A DNA stretch of 13,634 bases. It comes from Acidimicrobiia bacterium. Lineage in GTDB: Bacteria; Actinomycetota; Acidimicrobiia; IMCC26256; PALSA-555. Under the pieces are notes generated by a model. That model saw nothing but the letters and a program-made list of their open reading frames with translations, was not told the origin of the DNA and did no database searches. The DNA is taken from contig JALHSW010000253.1 of the NCBI GenBank assembly GCA_022865365.1, positions 1-13,634 of the forward strand, in the 5' to 3' direction. Positions within the stretch are counted from its first letter, which is position 1. Each line of letters opens with the position of its first letter. Positions 11,976 through 13,634 of this stretch are shown piece after piece. A program made the position numbers and the translations under genes.

Positions 11976-13051
11976 CCGAGCCGCACCCCGCGACGCCCAC
12001 CATCGAGGCTCCGGTCGCGTCTCGGCTCTCGACGCTCGACCGCTTCCTGCCGCTGTGGATCGGGGCGGCCATGGCCGTCGGCTTGGTCCTCGGGCGAGTG
12101 ATTCCCGATCTGAACGATTCGCTCGAGCGGATCAAGATCGACACGGTCTCGCTGCCGATCGCGATCGGGTTGCTGGCGATGATGTACCCGGTGCTCGCCA
12201 AGGTGCGCTACCGCCACATCAGCGAGGAGCTCACCGACCGGCGCGCCCTGGTGCTGTCGCTGCTGCTCAACTGGGTGATCGGACCGGCACTGATGTTCAC
12301 CCTGGCGTGGGTGTTCCTCTCCGATCTCCCCGAGCTGCGGACCGGGCTCATCATCGTCGGACTCGCGCGCTGCATCGCCATGGTCCTCATCTGGAACGAC
12401 CTCGCGAGCGGAAGCCGCGAGCTCGCCGCGGTGCTCGTGGCGGTCAACTCGCTGTTCCAGATCGTCATGTACTCGGTGCTCGGCTGGTTCTACCTGACCG
12501 TCCTCCCCAGGTGGCTCGGGCTCGACACGCAGAGCCTCGACGTGTCCGTGTGGGACATCGCGAAGTCGGTGCTGATCTTCCTCGGCATCCCCCTCCTCGC
12601 CGGGTACCTCACCCGGACGATCGGCGAGCGGCGCGAGGGCACCGAATGGTACGAGCAGCGCTTCCTGCCCCGCATAGCACCGATCGCATTGTGGGGACTG
12701 CTGTTCACCATCGTCGTGCTCTTCGCACTCCAGGGCGAGCAGATCACCTCCAACCCGTTGGATGTCGCGCGCGTTGCGATCCCGCTTCTCGTGTACTTCG
12801 CGCTCATGTGGGGAGGTGCGTTCGCCGCCGGCGTCCGCATGTCGTTCCCGTACGAACGCAACGCGGCGATCGCGTTCACTGCGGCCGGCAACAACTTCGA
12901 GCTCGCCATCGCCGTCTCGATCGCGGTGTTCGGCGTCACCTCGGGCCAGGCGCTCGCGGGCACCATCGGTCCCCTCATCGAGGTCCCGGCGCTCATCGGG
13001 CTCGTCTACGTGTCGCTGTGGGCCCGCCGGCGCTGGTACCCGACCGGCTGA
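11972..13051 (+). CDS. acr3: Arsenite efflux permease Acr3
   Basis: 359 residues with about ten hydrophobic segments, as usual for Acr3. GTG start overlaps the arsI stop (GTGA), indicating translational coupling; the longer open frame upstream is only a shadow of arsI. The essential cysteine sits in GLARCIAMVLIWNDLA (C134) and the conserved glutamate in GNNFELAIAVSIAVFG (E310), both in the discontinuous helices of the transport site. The protein expels arsenite across the cytoplasmic membrane using the proton gradient. It receives arsenite from ArsI and from arsenate reduction. Confidence 0.93.
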   Translation: MTEPHPATPTIEAPVASRLSTLDRFLPLWIGAAMAVGLVLGRVIPDLNDSLERIKIDTVSLPIAIGLLAMMYPVLAKVRYRHISEELTDRRALVLSLLLNWVIGPALMFTLAWVFLSDLPELRTGLIIVGLARCIAMVLIWNDLASGSRELAAVLVAVNSLFQIVMYSVLGWFYLTVLPRWLGLDTQSLDVSVWDIAKSVLIFLGIPLLAGYLTRTIGERREGTEWYEQRFLPRIAPIALWGLLFTIVVLFALQGEQITSNPLDVARVAIPLLVYFALMWGGAFAAGVRMSFPYERNAAIAFTAAGNNFELAIAVSIAVFGVTSGQALAGTIGPLIEVPALIGLVYVSLWARRRWYPTG

Positions 13052-13052
13052 G

Positions 13053-13071
13053 GCGGTACCTGCGCTACCGC
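13053..13071. terminator. Bidirectional hairpin between convergent acr3 and arsR
   Basis: GCGGTA (13053-13058) and TACCGC (13066-13071) pair across a 7-base loop, directly after the acr3 stop and overlapping the arsR stop codon. The 13-base gap leaves no other room for a terminator. Confidence 0.4.
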
Positions 13072-13403
13072 TTGTTGAACGCCTGTCGGATCGCGTCGAG
13101 CCGCGCGGGGACAATCGACCAGTGGACCCAGCGACCGCGCTTCTCTCCGGTGATCAAGCCAACCTCCGCGAGCACCTTGGTGTGGTGGCTGATGGTGGGC
13201 TGACTCCGGTCGAGCGGATCGAGGAGGTCGCACGCGCAGATCTCACCCGCGTCCGCGATGAGGCTGAGGCATCGCAGCCGCACCGGATCCGCCAGCGCCG
13301 CGAAGACCCGCGCCAGGTCCTCGGCGTCGTGCTCGTCGAGCGGCGCCGCGAGCACGGACGGACAGCACACCTGCGGGTCGGTCGGCACGAGCTTCGCGCC
13401 CAT
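13065..13403 (-). CDS. arsR: ArsR-family arsenite-responsive repressor
   Basis: 112 residues. The ATG at 13403 has GGAGG eight bases upstream; upstream in-frame ATGs lie inside the promoter. Winged helix-turn-helix of the ArsR/SmtB family: DPVRLRCLSLI (39-49) and the recognition helix SQPTISHHTKVLAEVGL. Cysteines C13-C14 near the N-terminus and C56 (or C58) in EICACDLL recall the C15/C16/C55 arsenite site of Corynebacterium glutamicum ArsR and differ from the E. coli CxC(x2)C site; the regulator should release DNA on binding As(III). It is convergent with acr3 and divergent from arsC, and likely binds the ATTGACATnnnTCGAT elements at 11455 and 13420, including its own promoter. Confidence 0.9.
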   Translation of the reverse strand: MGAKLVPTDPQVCCPSVLAAPLDEHDAEDLARVFAALADPVRLRCLSLIADAGEICACDLLDPLDRSQPTISHHTKVLAEVGLITGEKRGRWVHWSIVPARLDAIRQAFNKR

Positions 13404-13419
13404 GAGGATCCCTCCGGAG

Positions 13420-13463
13420 ATTGACATACGTCGATACGACTGCGACCATCGATCAATCGACAA
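13420..13463. promoter_or_regulatory. Divergent arsR/arsC promoter with ArsR-type operators
   Basis: On the plus strand ATTGACATACGTCGATACGA (13420-13439) matches the arsI operator core and holds the TTGACA -35 for arsC. On the minus strand TTGTCGATTGATCGATGG (from 13463) is a related copy that can serve as the -35 region for arsR. The two together form a large imperfect inverted repeat, fitting autoregulation. The -10 elements are weak. Confidence 0.55.
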
Positions 13464-13486
13464 CTACCAATGTACCAGGAGAACCC

Positions 13487-13634
13487 ATGAGCCGAGCCGA
13501 GCCGACCCGCAACGACGGACGTCCCGCCGTGCTGTTCCTCTGCTCCACAATGCGGGCCGGAGTCAGATGGCGCTCGGCTGGTTCAACCACCTCTCGGGTG
13601 ATCGCGCCGTCGCCTGGTCAGGAGGCTCCGAGCC
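13487..13634 (+). pseudogene. arsC: Arsenate reductase ArsC (low-molecular-weight phosphatase type), frameshifted and cut by window edge
   Basis: ATG with AGGAGA six bases upstream. The first 19 codons read into VLFLC, the start of the phosphatase-type P-loop, and C19 is the catalytic cysteine. From there the frame is lost: the expected HNAGRSQMALGWFNHLSG follows in the next frame from about 13546. Inserting one base right after the TGC codon (13541-13543) would restore a normal motif. The rest of the gene lies beyond the window. The family reduces arsenate to arsenite for export by Acr3. Either the strain has a broken gene or this is a sequencing or assembly error; a real gene in the sampled population is plausible since both frames are otherwise well conserved. 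Confidence 0.8.

Noticed and set aside
11813..13114. Minus-strand open frame of 433 codons opposite arsI/acr3
   Set aside because: Low-complexity Arg/Glu/Asp/His-rich shadow of acr3.
1..13634. tRNA, rRNA, CRISPR array, transposase or integrase
   Set aside because: None seen on either strand; the only tandem repeat (10282-10357) has no spacers and no cas genes, and no insertion-sequence ends were recognised around the rearranged fragments.

Overview
The window is very GC-rich, densely coded chromosomal DNA. The strong GC bias in third codon positions, the frequent GTG starts, an F420-type luciferase-like oxidoreductase, an ArsR with the actinobacterial cysteine layout, an ArsI/CadI-Acr3 arsenic cluster and DosR/DevR-like GGGAC boxes all point to an actinobacterium, perhaps an environmental Acidimicrobiia-like lineage. 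The lineage is inferred; no marker gene is present.

Left block (1-4.5 kb, all minus strand): the N-terminal 650 residues of a Tat-exported molybdopterin oxidoreductase of the nitrate reductase/nitrite oxidoreductase type, running off the left edge; a secreted phosphoesterase (phospholipase C/acid phosphatase family); and a zinc-dependent MDR alcohol dehydrogenase. A DosR-like box lies just upstream of the molybdoenzyme start, next to a decayed fragment of a mobB gene.

Middle block (4.5-10.3 kb): two small secreted proteins (one of unknown function, one type 1 copper protein) that share an almost identical promoter/leader, Shine-Dalgarno sequence and signal-peptide start although their mature parts are unrelated. 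Between them lies a large single-chain adenylation-carrier-acyltransferase fusion with a membrane domain. Divergently on the plus strand follow a ferritin-like protein and a luciferase-like (LLM) oxidoreductase. The intergenic region between the copper protein and the ferritin-like gene carries facing copies of a GGGACCTT box and looks like a shared redox/hypoxia control region.

Right block (10.2-13.6 kb): a four-copy 19-bp tandem repeat, the orphan C-terminal membrane part of a P-type cation ATPase, an intact mobB, and an arsenic locus: arsI (C-As lyase type) overlapping acr3 (arsenite efflux), a convergent arsR repressor, and a divergent arsC arsenate reductase that is frameshifted right after its catalytic cysteine and cut by the window edge. 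Promoters of arsI and arsR/arsC share an ATTGACATnnnTCGAT element. A decayed third copy of that promoter lies about 7 kb away, upstream of the alcohol dehydrogenase and with no ars gene behind it.

Taken together, the window combines respiratory/redox proteins likely under oxygen or redox control, metal and arsenic resistance, and several traces of rearrangement: a mobB remnant, an ATPase remnant, a duplicated ars promoter and a duplicated leader cassette. Nothing here is clearly a new defence or mobile system. The most unusual items are the fusion enzyme, the duplicated expression cassette and the dispersed ars promoter.
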